DNA of 64,000 bases from Bog-159 sp050008575 (GTDB taxonomy: Bacteria > Acidobacteriota > Terriglobia > Bryobacterales > Bryobacteraceae): positions 18,995 to 82,994 of the forward strand of contig JBEKMJ010000024.1 of assembly GCA_050008575.1 (NCBI GenBank). The letters are read 5' to 3'. Shown in pieces: positions 8,020 through 15,857 of the stretch (its first letter is position 1; each line of letters begins with the position of its first letter). The notes below the pieces were generated by a model. It was not told the DNA's origin, ran no database searches, and saw only the letters and a program-made list of their open reading frames with translations. The translations under genes were made by a program, and so were the position numbers.

Positions 8020-9060
8020 ATGATCATCTCCATGCGGCCACATGCCACACGCGAAGAAATCAGCCACGTTTGCGAGCGGATTGAAGAGTTCGGATACAAA
8101 GTCCACTCAATCGTTGGGGAGGAGCGCGTGGTGATCGGCGTAGTCGGCGTGGGCGACGTGACCGCCTGCCTGGAATCGCTCGAAGCCACTCCCGGAGTCG
8201 AGAGCGCCGTGCGCATCTCGGCGCCCTACAAGTTCGTCAGCCGCGAGTTCAAGCCGGAGCACACCGTGCTGCGCGTCAACGGTCTGGAGATCGGCGGCGA
8301 CGAATTCATCGTCACCGCCGGCCCTTGTTCGGTCGAATCCGAACGGCAGATCATGGAGACCGCCGAAGGGGTGGCCGCCGCCGGCGCCCGCATGTTGCGC
8401 GGCGGCGCATTCAAGCCGCGCACCTCGCCCTACGATTTCCAGGGTATGGAACTGGAGGGCCTGAAGCTGCTGCGCAAGGCCAAGGAAGCCACCGGCCTGG
8501 CCATCGTCACCGAGGTGATGAGCGACCGGGACGCCGGCATGGTGGCCGAATACGCCGACGTGATGCAAGTGGGCGCGCGCAACATGCAGAACTTCGCGCT
8601 GCTGAAGTCGCTGGGCGTCTGCGGACGCCCCGTGCTGCTGAAGCGCGGCATGAGCTCCACCGTCAAAGAACTGCTGATGTCGGCCGAGTACGTGGTGGCT
8701 CACGGCAATCCGAACGTGCTGTTGTGTGAGCGCGGCATCCGCACGTTCGAAACCGCCACGCGCAACACTTGCGATATCTCGTCCATCCCCGTGTTGAACG
8801 AGTTGACGCACCTGCCTGTGATCCTGGACCCCAGCCACGCCACCGGCAAGCGCAGCCTGGTGCCGGCGCTGGCGCGCGCCGGAGTCGCGATTGGGGCGGA
8901 CGGCCTGATCGTGGAAGTGCATCCCAATCCGGAGAAGGCTGTCAGCGACGGCGCGCAATCGCTCACTCTCGATGGTTTCCGCGCTATGATGCGCAGCCTT
9001 CGCCCCTATCTGGACCTATGGAAGGAAGCCCGGCTGGCCGAAGCCCCCGCGGCTGTGTGA
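8020..9060 (+). CDS. aroF: 3-deoxy-7-phosphoheptulonate (DAHP) synthase, type I-beta
   Basis: 346 residues. It condenses phosphoenolpyruvate and erythrose 4-phosphate in the first shikimate-pathway step. Residues 1-65 form a ferredoxin-like regulatory domain (MIISMRPHATREEISHVC onward), as in the Thermotoga-type enzymes that are feedback-inhibited by Phe or Tyr. The barrel follows with TAGPCSVES, RGGAFKPRTSPY, QVGARNMQNF, LLKRGMSST and the DPSHATGKR metal/substrate motif. The start at 8020 is fixed by AGAAGGAG at 8003-8010. An in-frame ATG at 7957 lies inside the terminator stem region and is not credible. Expression is probably set by the Phe attenuator upstream, giving transcriptional and allosteric control. 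Confidence 0.97.
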   Translation: MIISMRPHATREEISHVCERIEEFGYKVHSIVGEERVVIGVVGVGDVTACLESLEATPGVESAVRISAPYKFVSREFKPEHTVLRVNGLEIGGDEFIVTAGPCSVESERQIMETAEGVAAAGARMLRGGAFKPRTSPYDFQGMELEGLKLLRKAKEATGLAIVTEVMSDRDAGMVAEYADVMQVGARNMQNFALLKSLGVCGRPVLLKRGMSSTVKELLMSAEYVVAHGNPNVLLCERGIRTFETATRNTCDISSIPVLNELTHLPVILDPSHATGKRSLVPALARAGVAIGADGLIVEVHPNPEKAVSDGAQSLTLDGFRAMMRSLRPYLDLWKEARLAEAPAAV

Positions 9061-9070
9061 TACTGCCCTC

Positions 9071-9994
9071 GTGAACTACAAGAAACGGGCCGCGCTGCTC
9101 ATCATCCTGGTCGCCTCGCTGTGCGGACTGGCGGTCTGGGGCGTGGCGCGCCTCCGCTACCACTCGCTGCGCACTACCGCGGACTGGCTGCAGCGCCTGC
9201 CTACGCAGGATGCCGCGGTTTTCTATGTCGATTTCGCCGCGCTCCGCAAGGCCGGTGTGATGCAAATGTTGGCGGGTTCCAAGGTGGCCGAGGAGCCCGA
9301 GTACAAGGTTTTCGTGATGAAGACCGAGTTCGATTACACGCGCGATCTGGACGCCGTGTTGGCCTGCTTCACGCCGCGCGCGAAATACCTGGTAGTGCGC
9401 GGGCGGTTCGACTGGTCGAGCCTCGAATCTTACGCGCGCGAGCAAGGCGGGACCTGCCGCGACGCCCTTTGCCGCATGAGCGGAAGCACGCCGGAACGCA
9501 AGATTTCGTTCTTTCCCCTGCGGCCCAACCTGATGGGATTGGCAGTCGGCCCCGACGATTCTGCCGCCATCGATCTGCAGTCCACAGCCACGCGCCGCCG
9601 CACCCTGGAGATGCCGGATGCGCCGCTATGGGTCTCGATCCCTCCTGCCCTGCTGAAGTCCGCCGGCGATCTGCCGCCGGGCACGCGCATGTTCGCGACC
9701 GCCATAGAGGATGCCGACGACGTGAACGTGGCGATGGCGCCATCGGGCAGCCGCTTCGAAGCGCGGCTCACGGTGCAGTGCCGCTCCGCGCAGCAAGCCG
9801 CCGCGCTCGCGGCGCAGCTCGCGGGCATTACCGGCAGGTTGCGCGACATGATCGCGCGCGAGCGCCAGACACCCAATCCCGGCGACTTGAGCGGCGTGCT
9901 GACTTCGGGCAAATTCAACCAGGAGGGTACTCGCGTCACCGGGATCTGGCCGTTGGAGAAAGTGTTTGTGGAGGGGTTGCTGGGGGGAGGATAA
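9071..9994 (+). CDS. Membrane-anchored protein of unknown function
   Basis: 307 residues starting at GTG, 10 bases after aroF, so probably in the same transcript. An N-terminal transmembrane anchor spans about residues 7-27; the remainder is predicted extracytoplasmic. The opening LRTTADWLQRLPTQDAAVFYVDF resembles the start of proteins that score per-residue 'energy-like' barrels, but I cannot name a family. The paired Cys at about 125 and 130 (TCRDALC) could form a disulphide. A decayed copy of the last 90 bases of this gene lies at about 11185-11287. Confidence 0.7.
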   Translation: MNYKKRAALLIILVASLCGLAVWGVARLRYHSLRTTADWLQRLPTQDAAVFYVDFAALRKAGVMQMLAGSKVAEEPEYKVFVMKTEFDYTRDLDAVLACFTPRAKYLVVRGRFDWSSLESYAREQGGTCRDALCRMSGSTPERKISFFPLRPNLMGLAVGPDDSAAIDLQSTATRRRTLEMPDAPLWVSIPPALLKSAGDLPPGTRMFATAIEDADDVNVAMAPSGSRFEARLTVQCRSAQQAAALAAQLAGITGRLRDMIARERQTPNPGDLSGVLTSGKFNQEGTRVTGIWPLEKVFVEGLLGGG

Positions 9995-10002
9995 ATTGGG
10001 GG

Positions 10003-10036
10003 GCGGGCTTCAGCCCGCGCGAGGCTTGAGCCCCGC
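10003..10036. repeat. Palindromic words R3
   Basis: Two words directly after the preceding stop codon: GCGGGCT-TC-AGCCCGC (10003-10018) and GAGGCTTGAGCCCCGC (imperfect). The same pair occurs in R19 and R22. Confidence 0.8.
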
Positions 10037-10065
10037 TGGGCGCTAACATATAGCAAGAGCAAGTT

Positions 10066-10731
10066 GTGAGCATAGTAGAAAACGGGGATCGGCTCGATTC
10101 CCCAAGCTTCCGGCCCATGCAAGGCCGGGCCCGCTTCCTGCCATACGCACTCCAGCTTCTGCTCATCTTTATCTCGTTTGTCGCCTGGGAGATCCTTCTT
10201 CAGGAGCGGATTTTGGGGAACGAGCTGACTGGCCCGCCGCTTGGAATCGTCGGCTTTCAAATCGCCAACGCGGCGGCGATAGGTTTGATCGGGTTGGTCC
10301 TCGGCCTTGTGATTCAGCGCGTCGTCCCGTCGGCGGCCCGCACGGGACGCTGGGTGTGGCTCCTGCCGGTGTCTGTGATGTTACTCGCAATCCTCTGGGA
10401 TTTCATCGACTTTGGCCCGCGGGTGGGGCTCACGGGCTACTTCTTTTGCGCGCACCCGGGCAGAGATGAGACGTGTGTAGTGCGTGACCTTTTGACCTAT
10501 CCGACCTGGTCCGCGGCCTGGTATTCCGGCGGTATGGCACTCTCCGCGATCCGAGAACGCAGAAACCGGAGAAGCTCTGGCTTGCGTCCGCCTGGAAGGG
10601 TTCGAACTCGACGAGCATGCCAAGGCGCTGTATCCCGGCACAAACATTCTAAGAAACCGCGCGGTGTCACCGACCCAAATTCCTGGAACGCCTCGACGCC
10701 CGCAGCACGCATCGGCGCATGGCAGAGTTGA
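10066..10731 (+). CDS. Hypothetical membrane protein with anomalous C-terminus
   Basis: A GTG- (10066) or ATG-started (10117) protein with three or four hydrophobic helices in the first 150 residues (LQLLLIFISFVAWEILL, GFQIANAAAIGLIGLVLGLVI, WVWLLPVSVMLLAILWDFI). From about residue 160 onward the sequence becomes arginine-rich and overlaps the Fic pseudogene in another frame. The natural end of the gene was probably lost when the Fic segment arrived, so the last 60 residues are likely read-through. Confidence 0.5.
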   Translation: MSIVENGDRLDSPSFRPMQGRARFLPYALQLLLIFISFVAWEILLQERILGNELTGPPLGIVGFQIANAAAIGLIGLVLGLVIQRVVPSAARTGRWVWLLPVSVMLLAILWDFIDFGPRVGLTGYFFCAHPGRDETCVVRDLLTYPTWSAAWYSGGMALSAIRERRNRRSSGLRPPGRVRTRRACQGAVSRHKHSKKPRGVTDPNSWNASTPAARIGAWQS

Positions 10732-11150
10732 TCGACATGCCCGCTGCCGGAGCGCTTGACGCCTCCCATCTGAAAGCCATTCGTCGGCATATTTTTCAGG
10801 ATGTGTACGATTGGGCCGGAGCGTTCCGCACGGTGAACATGTCCAAAGGCGGCATTCGGACTCGCCGCCTTTCTGAACCCGCGCTACGGCGGATCCAGGA
10901 GAGACCCGCGGCCGAGAACCACCTTGCCGGCCTCGATGCCGCGACCTTTGCCACCCGCGCAGCCTGGTAACCCGGCGAGATCAATGCCGCTGATCCGTTT
11001 CGCGAAGGCAATGGCAGGACGCCGCGCGAGTTCCTGCGGGAGGTCGGATCGAGGGCGGGTCACTACATCAACTGGAGGGCGGTGCCTGCCGAGGAGATGA
11101 CCAAGGCGATGCATGCGCGGCTACTATGGCTAGGAGCTGGTTCGTCTAAT
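10541..11150 (+). pseudogene. Fic-family toxin gene with fused antitoxin-like start, broken
   Basis: Pieces of one Fic protein read in three frames: ALACVRLEGFELDEHA then YPGTNILRN (frame of 10583), a short GVTDP piece, then FLERLDARSTHRRMAELID to DVYDWAGAFRTVNMSKGG (frame of 10719). A TAA at 10968-10970 interrupts the match, which continues with GEINAADPFREGNGRT. In active Fic enzymes, which transfer AMP or a related group to target proteins, this motif is HPFxxGNGR; here the catalytic His is Asp. The VRLEGFELD piece resembles VbhA-type antitoxins, so antitoxin and toxin seem to have been joined by a deletion. Two frameshifts, one stop and a lost catalytic residue make this inactive. Confidence 0.85.
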
Positions 11151-11184
11151 CGGCGTTCATCGGCGTTCATCGGCGGCCACGAAC

Positions 11185-11287
11185 GGAGTGCTGACCTTAA
11201 GGGCAAATTCATCCAGGGGGCACGCGCGTAACGGAGAGCCGGCCGCTGGGGAAAGGGCTCGCGGAGGGGCTATTGGGCCGAGCGTAG
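11185..11287 (+). pseudogene. Decayed copy of the 3' end of the 9071-9994 gene
   Basis: Aligning by eye, GTGCTGAC, GGGCAAATTCA, CCAGG, CGCGT, GGCCG, TGG-GAAAG and GGAGGGG occur in the same order and spacing at 9897-9985 and here, with about three quarters of bases matching. Translated, the relic reads GKFIQ then TRV, PLGKG, AEGLLG against GKFNQ, TRV, PLEKV, VEGLLG in the intact gene. A one-base shift breaks the frame. The two copies flank the Fic-bearing segment. Confidence 0.7.
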
Positions 11288-11299
11288 CGGAGTCATCCG

Positions 11300-11646
11300 C
11301 TACAATGCCAGCGTTCTGCATAACGCTGCGTCGAGTTCCGCCGCCTGCGGAAAAGTCCCGATAACTCGATCAATTTCGGAATAGCGAATAGTGGCGAGGT
11401 TGTCTGTCATGATCACGGAATCCATCAGCAGGCCCGTTTGATTCACGGGTTGGCCTGCTAAGCGTACCAGCAGGCGGCTCGGATGTCCGGCACGAGACCT
11501 GTTGGTGGTGACCATCGCCACAATGGTCTGGGCAACCCTGAATCCAGTTGGTCCGCCTGGACAACCAGCGCTGGGCGCCGTTTCGACGTTCGAAGGTTCG
11601 AGTCCGGAAATAATACCAGAAACATGTCACCGCGGCGGTAGTTCAT
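11300..11646 (-). pseudogene. mazF: MazF/PemK-type endoribonuclease toxin, single frameshift
   Basis: MNYRRGDMFLVLFPDSN, then RPALVVQADQLDSGLP in one frame, then QTIVAMVTTNRSRAGHPSR and MDSVIMTDNLATIRYSEIDRVIG in the next frame. Restoring one C in the CCC run near 11540 gives a full-length MazF of about 115 residues with all expected landmarks. MazF cleaves mRNA at short motifs. The start overlaps the end of the antitoxin gene by about 20 bases, the usual operon form. Either a recent null mutation or a sequencing error explains the shift. Confidence 0.85.
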
Positions 11647-11866
11647 CGTACGCAGCCATGTCCGGGCGATCCCAATCCTCTGCAAATGGGGCCGAACGGC
11701 GGCGGAGGTTGGCCGCCTGCGTCTCGTCTATTCCTCTCTGACGAAGATCGACCCCGTCTGCGGGTGTGACCCAGGTCACGATAACGCGCGAACCTTCCGC
11801 CTCGGCCAGCGGTTCCAGTAGTTCCACCTTCCCGTTGCGGTAGACGCCTTCGACCGATTTCACCAT
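11627..11866 (-). CDS. AF2212/DUF104-like antitoxin
   Basis: 79 residues. The opening VEGVYRNGKVELLEPLAEAEGSRVIVTW is typical of the AF2212 (DUF104) family, a small beta-barrel antitoxin usually paired with PIN or MazF toxins. The acidic/aromatic tail (FAEDWDRPDMAAYDELPPR) would be the toxin-binding part. It lies upstream of and overlaps mazF. It could still be made even though the toxin frame is broken. Confidence 0.75.
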   Translation of the reverse strand: MVKSVEGVYRNGKVELLEPLAEAEGSRVIVTWVTPADGVDLRQRGIDETQAANLRRRSAPFAEDWDRPDMAAYDELPPR

Positions 11867-11999
11867 GCACCCATTATGCCGCAAAACACCGAGCCTTACG
11901 CGGTCCTCTGGTGAGCAACCTCGCCTAACAGTGCCCACCGTTGTGGCAGCCCTCCGGGAGGAATAACATAAACATTCTGGGAGAGCCGCATCATGTCGC

Positions 12000-13316
12000 T
12001 TGTACGATGCCGTAGTTGCCCTACGGGACCACCTCACACGTCTCGCAGGTGGGCCCGACCACTATGATCGTATTGGCAGGCAGATTAGGGAGGCGAAGGC
12101 TGAGGTGGTTGGTAAATACGGGGAGATATTCTCGCCCCAGCATATTCCGACACTTACCCAAGACGAATTCAGGAGCTTCCTCCTTTTCAAGAACAATCGG
12201 CATTGGGACAACCTGCAAAGGCAGGGACCGCAGATGACCGCCGACATGCCGGCTTTACGCCGGGCATTGACGATTCTCGTTGACGAGAGCAGACCAGTGC
12301 GCCAAAGGCTCGACCAGCTTCGGCCACATGGTGGTGAACCGATGGTCAAGTTTCTGGGTCGCGCGGTGATTACCGCCATCCTCCTGGTACGGCAGCCTGA
12401 GAGGTATGGCATCGTGAACAACATAGCCGAGATTGGAATGGAGAGGCTCGGTGTTTGGCCATCGTTCCCTCCCAGGGCTTCTTTGGGCGGAAAACACGAT
12501 CTCATCAACACCGTCCTGCTCAAGTTGGCAGGCGAGATACCGACAGACCTTTGGACCTTGGACATGTTGTGGTGGCGGGTCCAGCCTCACGTCCCGTCCG
12601 GAAGTGGGATATCGGCGCCGCCGTCCGGGGATCCCGGCACGGATATCGAGGCTTCTGGGGTCGGAACACCGTTGGAGGTCTCTGCGCCCTCGGACGCGGC
12701 TCTTGCCATCGAGGCGCACCTCCAGGAATTCTTGGTCGAAAACCGGGCCCAAACGGATCTGGGCATTGAGTGGGACTTGATTGAGGAGGAGGGTGAGATC
12801 GTCGGGTCGTACTACGAAACCCACGAGGTTGGGCAGATCGACCTTTTGGCACGCCACAAAAAGGGAAACCAGTGGCTCGTTGTCGAGTTGAAGCGAGGCC
12901 AAACCAGCGATGCGACCGTTGGACAACTGTTACGTTATCGCTCGTGGCTGCGCGAGAACATCGCGAGGCCCGGCGACATTGTCGAGGAGATCGTCATTTG
13001 TTCGAACGCCGAACTCAAGCTCAAATACGCTGTCAAGGGCCTGGAGCACGTCCGTTGCATGACCTTCAAGGTCAAGCTTCGCTCTGGCCCCGGCCGAGCA
13101 ACTTCCGCCAAAAGACCATTAGTGCGGCACGCGGATGGCGGAACTAGCCCGGAGCGTAACCGAAGAGGGCGGCCTGCGAGGCCGCCGGACCCAGAGGGTA
13201 CCCCTGCGAGGCTGCCCTACTACAAAAACGCCATCGTTTTCACGCCGGATATATCGAACCGCTTCCGGCACCGCAGATTCTTGCACGCTACTTTATCGTC
13301 CAGCAGCACCATATAG
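12000..13316 (+). CDS. PD-(D/E)XK nuclease with NucS/DUF91-like C-terminal domain
   Basis: Up to 438 residues. The N-terminal 150 residues form a helical domain (VVALRDHLTRLAGG, then HIPTLTQDEFRSFL), known to me only from uncharacterised restriction-like proteins. Residues about 238-360 carry an EndoMS/NucS-type nuclease core: E in EAHLQEFLVEN, GQIDLLARHKKG with the catalytic Asp, and VVELKRGQTSDATVGQLLRY with E-x-K. Such domains cleave DNA. The only in-frame start is TTG at 12000, with a weak GGAGAG 15 bases before. The natural end is probably near 13090; the last 75 residues read through repeat R4. Adjacent toxin-antitoxin remnants suggest a defence role. Confidence 0.65.
   Translation: MYDAVVALRDHLTRLAGGPDHYDRIGRQIREAKAEVVGKYGEIFSPQHIPTLTQDEFRSFLLFKNNRHWDNLQRQGPQMTADMPALRRALTILVDESRPVRQRLDQLRPHGGEPMVKFLGRAVITAILLVRQPERYGIVNNIAEIGMERLGVWPSFPPRASLGGKHDLINTVLLKLAGEIPTDLWTLDMLWWRVQPHVPSGSGISAPPSGDPGTDIEASGVGTPLEVSAPSDAALAIEAHLQEFLVENRAQTDLGIEWDLIEEEGEIVGSYYETHEVGQIDLLARHKKGNQWLVVELKRGQTSDATVGQLLRYRSWLRENIARPGDIVEEIVICSNAELKLKYAVKGLEHVRCMTFKVKLRSGPGRATSAKRPLVRHADGGTSPERNRRGRPARPPDPEGTPARLPYYKNAIVFTPDISNRFRHRRFLHATLSSSSTI
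13165..13220. repeat. Palindromic-word repeat cluster R4
   Basis: Contains GGCGGCCT-GCG-AGGCCGCC (13168-13186) and ends CTGCCCTAC. It lies within the 3' part of the nuclease frame, so the predicted nuclease tail is largely repeat-encoded. Confidence 0.8.
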
Positions 13317-13492
13317 CTCTGCGACTTCGCAAACCGCGCCCGGTCGCGCTCGTCGCCGCCGCGCGGCAGGCTGGCCTTCTTGTTGTACACCGCCCAATTC
13401 AGTTGGTAGGTCTCGGCCGTCCTGCAATAAGGGCAGTTCAACAACGCGGGCTTGGTCGCCGGCGATTTCGTGTAATAATCGCGCTCGTCCAT
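13220..13492 (-). CDS. Small zinc-ribbon protein
   Basis: 90 residues with CPYC near residue 20 and CKNLRC near residue 70, four cysteines able to bind one zinc. The start overlaps the citrate synthase stop by one base (TGATG), so the two are translationally coupled. No family name; the position suggests a partner or regulator of citrate synthase, which is inference. Confidence 0.7.
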   Translation of the reverse strand: MDERDYYTKSPATKPALLNCPYCRTAETYQLNWAVYNKKASLPRGGDERDRARFAKSQSYMVLLDDKVACKNLRCRKRFDISGVKTMAFL

Positions 13493-14613
13493 CAGCGTTG
13501 GTCCATCGGAATCCACTTCATGCCGTCCGGATTCCCCTTATACTCCGCCCGCGGGCGGATCAGCCGGTTGTTCTTGTATTGCTCCAGCGTGTGCGCCGTC
13601 CAGCCGGACATCCGGCTCACCGCGAACACCGGCGTGAACAGGTCCACCGGAATGCCCAGCGCATAGTAAGCCGAAGCCGAATAGAAGTCCACGTTGGCGA
13701 TCAGGCCCTTTTCCGCCCTGACCGTCTGCTCCATGGCCTGCGACATCCGGAACAGTTTCTCCTGGCCTGTGCGCCGGCCCAGTTCCTCGGACAGCACCCG
13801 CAAGTGCGTGGCGCGCGGATCTTCGACACGATATACGCGATGCCCGAATCCGGGGATCTTTACCTTGCGCGCCAGCGTGCTCTTCACCCGGTCGATGGCG
13901 GCTTCCTCGCTCGAAAGCTGCAAAAGAATCTTGATCACGTCCTGGTTCGCGCCGCCGTGCAGAGGACCTTTCAGCGCGCCAATCGCGGACGTGATCGAAG
14001 AATATATATCGGACAGCGTGGCGGCCGTCACGCGCGCCGCAAAAGTAGAAGCGTTCAGTTCATGGTCCGCATGCAGCGTCAGCGCCACGTCGAAAGCGTG
14101 CTCCATCACATCGTCGGGCCGTTTGCCGGTCAGCGTGTACAGGAAGTTCTCGGCGAAGTTCATGGACGGATCGCCGCCGATCACGTGCAGCCCTTTACGC
14201 ACGCGGTCGAACGTGGTGACGATGGTCGACGTTTGCGCCATCAGCCGCATCGCCTTGCGGGCATTAGCGTCCGGCGTCATGTCCGCCGTCTCCGGATCGT
14301 AAATGCCGAGCATGGAGACCGCCGTGCGCAACACATCCATCGGACTGGCTTGCGGCACGGTCTTCAAAAAGTCCACCACCGCGGGCGGGATTCCCCGATT
14401 GGCGGTCAGATCCTTCTTGAGCTGATCGAGTTCGGCTTGCTTGGGCAGCCATCCATTCCACAACAGGAAGACGACTTCTTCAAAGGTGGCATTGTCGGCC
14501 AGCGTGTGGATGTTGTAGCCGCGGTAGCTCAGGACACCCGCGTATCCGTCGATGTAACAGATCTCGGACTCGCCGGCGACCACGCCTTCCAAACCCGCTA
14601 CTGTTGTGCCCAT
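13492..14613 (-). CDS. gltA: Citrate synthase
   Basis: 373 residues, the short type found in archaea and many Gram-positive bacteria. It makes citrate from oxaloacetate and acetyl-CoA. Active-site residues are visible: H184 in HADHELNAS, H219 in GPLHGGANQ, H258 in GFGHRVY and D309 in NVDFYSA. The family also includes 2-methylcitrate synthases, but no prpB or prpD gene is nearby. AAAGGGA precedes the ATG. The upstream gene on this strand is a small membrane protein, then OmpH/Skp. Confidence 0.95.
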   Translation of the reverse strand: MGTTVAGLEGVVAGESEICYIDGYAGVLSYRGYNIHTLADNATFEEVVFLLWNGWLPKQAELDQLKKDLTANRGIPPAVVDFLKTVPQASPMDVLRTAVSMLGIYDPETADMTPDANARKAMRLMAQTSTIVTTFDRVRKGLHVIGGDPSMNFAENFLYTLTGKRPDDVMEHAFDVALTLHADHELNASTFAARVTAATLSDIYSSITSAIGALKGPLHGGANQDVIKILLQLSSEEAAIDRVKSTLARKVKIPGFGHRVYRVEDPRATHLRVLSEELGRRTGQEKLFRMSQAMEQTVRAEKGLIANVDFYSASAYYALGIPVDLFTPVFAVSRMSGWTAHTLEQYKNNRLIRPRAEYKGNPDGMKWIPMDQR

Positions 14614-14665
14614 TCTGTATCAGTCCCTTTTCTACTCTATTCTATGACGCGCCGCACCCGCCCGA

Positions 14666-15166
14666 TCACAACCCCGTCTGGCAAACCGGGTACGGCGAAA
14701 AGCCGATCGTCAGATCGCTGCGCTGCACCCACAGCGCGTCCTCCTGCCCTGGCCCGGAATCCACGGTGACAATCACTCCCGAGCCGCAAGATCGGCTCAT
14801 CGGAACGGTGAACCGCGCGGCGCCGCGGGGACTCTCGGGACCCCAATCCTTCATGAACTCGGTGAACGCGTAGGCTTTGCAGGGGTGCGCATCCGTGCAG
14901 TTCCACAGCGCGTACGCCGCCTTGTAATCCTTGCGCCGCAAAAGCTCGAAGAAATCCTGCACGCGGCTCTCTTGCCGGTGGTTGCGGAGCACCTGCGCCA
15001 GCCTGGCCACCGGCGCGGCGCGCAGCACTTCCGTCTTATCCCAAACAAAGAAAAAGAACCAAAGGAACAAGGCTATCAGCGCGCAGGCGCCCAGAATCAG
15101 AAAGAGTTTGTTGCGCCTCTCGCGCCGCTCATCGCCGATCCCGTACTGATCGAGATAGCCCGCCAT
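14666..15166 (-). CDS. Hypothetical single-pass membrane protein
   Basis: 166 residues: a charged N-terminus (DERRERRNK), one transmembrane helix (about residues 21-42, LFLILGACALIALFLWFFFF), and an extracytoplasmic C-terminal domain with four Cys (CTDAHPC, SCGSG, PVC). It starts 9 bases after the OmpH/Skp gene ends, so the two are in one operon. The domain around QVLRNHRQESRVQDFFELLRRKDYKAAYALW looks like a DUF4878/NTF2-type accumulation domain, uncertain. Confidence 0.75.
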   Translation of the reverse strand: MAGYLDQYGIGDERRERRNKLFLILGACALIALFLWFFFFVWDKTEVLRAAPVARLAQVLRNHRQESRVQDFFELLRRKDYKAAYALWNCTDAHPCKAYAFTEFMKDWGPESPRGAARFTVPMSRSCGSGVIVTVDSGPGQEDALWVQRSDLTIGFSPYPVCQTGL

Positions 15167-15175
15167 CGCTCGCGC

Positions 15176-15700
15176 CTACTTTACCGGATAGGCCTTGTCG
15201 TACGCGGTGATGGCCTCGGTGGTCAAATCCAGCGCGGGCTTAAAGAATAGCGTGCTTTGCTCGTCGACGATCACGTCGACACCCTTCTCCTCCGCTAGTT
15301 TCTGCACGATGTCCCGCATCCGCTTGCCGCTGGAACCGAGAATATCGTTGCGCTCCGCGGTGACGTCGGCCTTCATATCGTCGTCCATGCGTTGCAACTC
15401 ACGCTGCTTGCGCTGCCCCTGGGCGTTCAAGTCCGCCTCGGCGGCCGGCGTGAGCTTGCCCGCGTTCGATTGCAACTGCTGTTGGATGCCCGCCAGCTCC
15501 CTTTGCAGCTTTTCCATCTCCTGTTGGCGGGGTTTGTACTTGGCCTCCATTTCGGCGGAGGCCTTTTTGATCTCGGCGCATCCCAGCACTGCCCGCTGCA
15601 TGCTGACGATGGCCACCTTGACCTGGCCGAAACCGGCTCTTGAAAACGAAAAAAGGGCGAGGCAGGCCATGGCCAGCCGCAACCCAAACCTTACTGACAT
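15176..15700 (-). CDS. OmpH/Skp-family periplasmic chaperone
   Basis: 174 residues. Signal peptide ends near residue 25 (SRAGFGQ). The mature protein begins VKVAIVSMQRAV, the small beta core, then a long helical coiled region (about 45-120, QQEMEKLQRELAGIQQQL) and a C-terminal KGVDVIVDEQSTLFF strand, the layout of Skp. Skp chaperones unfolded outer-membrane proteins in the periplasm. The usual neighbours bamA and lpxD are absent here. Confidence 0.9.
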   Translation of the reverse strand: MSVRFGLRLAMACLALFSFSRAGFGQVKVAIVSMQRAVLGCAEIKKASAEMEAKYKPRQQEMEKLQRELAGIQQQLQSNAGKLTPAAEADLNAQGQRKQRELQRMDDDMKADVTAERNDILGSSGKRMRDIVQKLAEEKGVDVIVDEQSTLFFKPALDLTTEAITAYDKAYPVK

Positions 15701-15770
15701 GCGAAACGGACTCCTTTTGAAGTGTGCGAAGCATTAAGGTTAGCACAACCGCTATCCACCATACGTGTTG

Positions 15771-15857
15771 GTGGGGCAGGCGGTTTCGCCTGCCGGGTGG
15801 GGCGGGCTTTAGCCGGCCTTAGCCTGTGGGCGGCGAGCGCAGCTCGCCTTCCCCTAC
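15771..15857. repeat. Palindromic-word repeat cluster R5
   Basis: Starts GTGGGGCAGG, followed by AGGCGGTTTCGCCT, GGGCTTTAGCC-type and GCGAGCGCAGCTCGC words, ending CCCCTAC. The last bases overlap the stop codon of the CPBP protease gene. Confidence 0.85.

Noticed and set aside
10066..10731. Full 221-residue membrane protein as one intact gene
   Set aside because: Its last third overlaps the Fic pseudogene and changes composition, so the listed end is probably read-through.
11590..11620. GGTTCGAGTCC, tRNA T-loop-like sequence
   Set aside because: No cloverleaf can be built around it; it is the mazF coding region.
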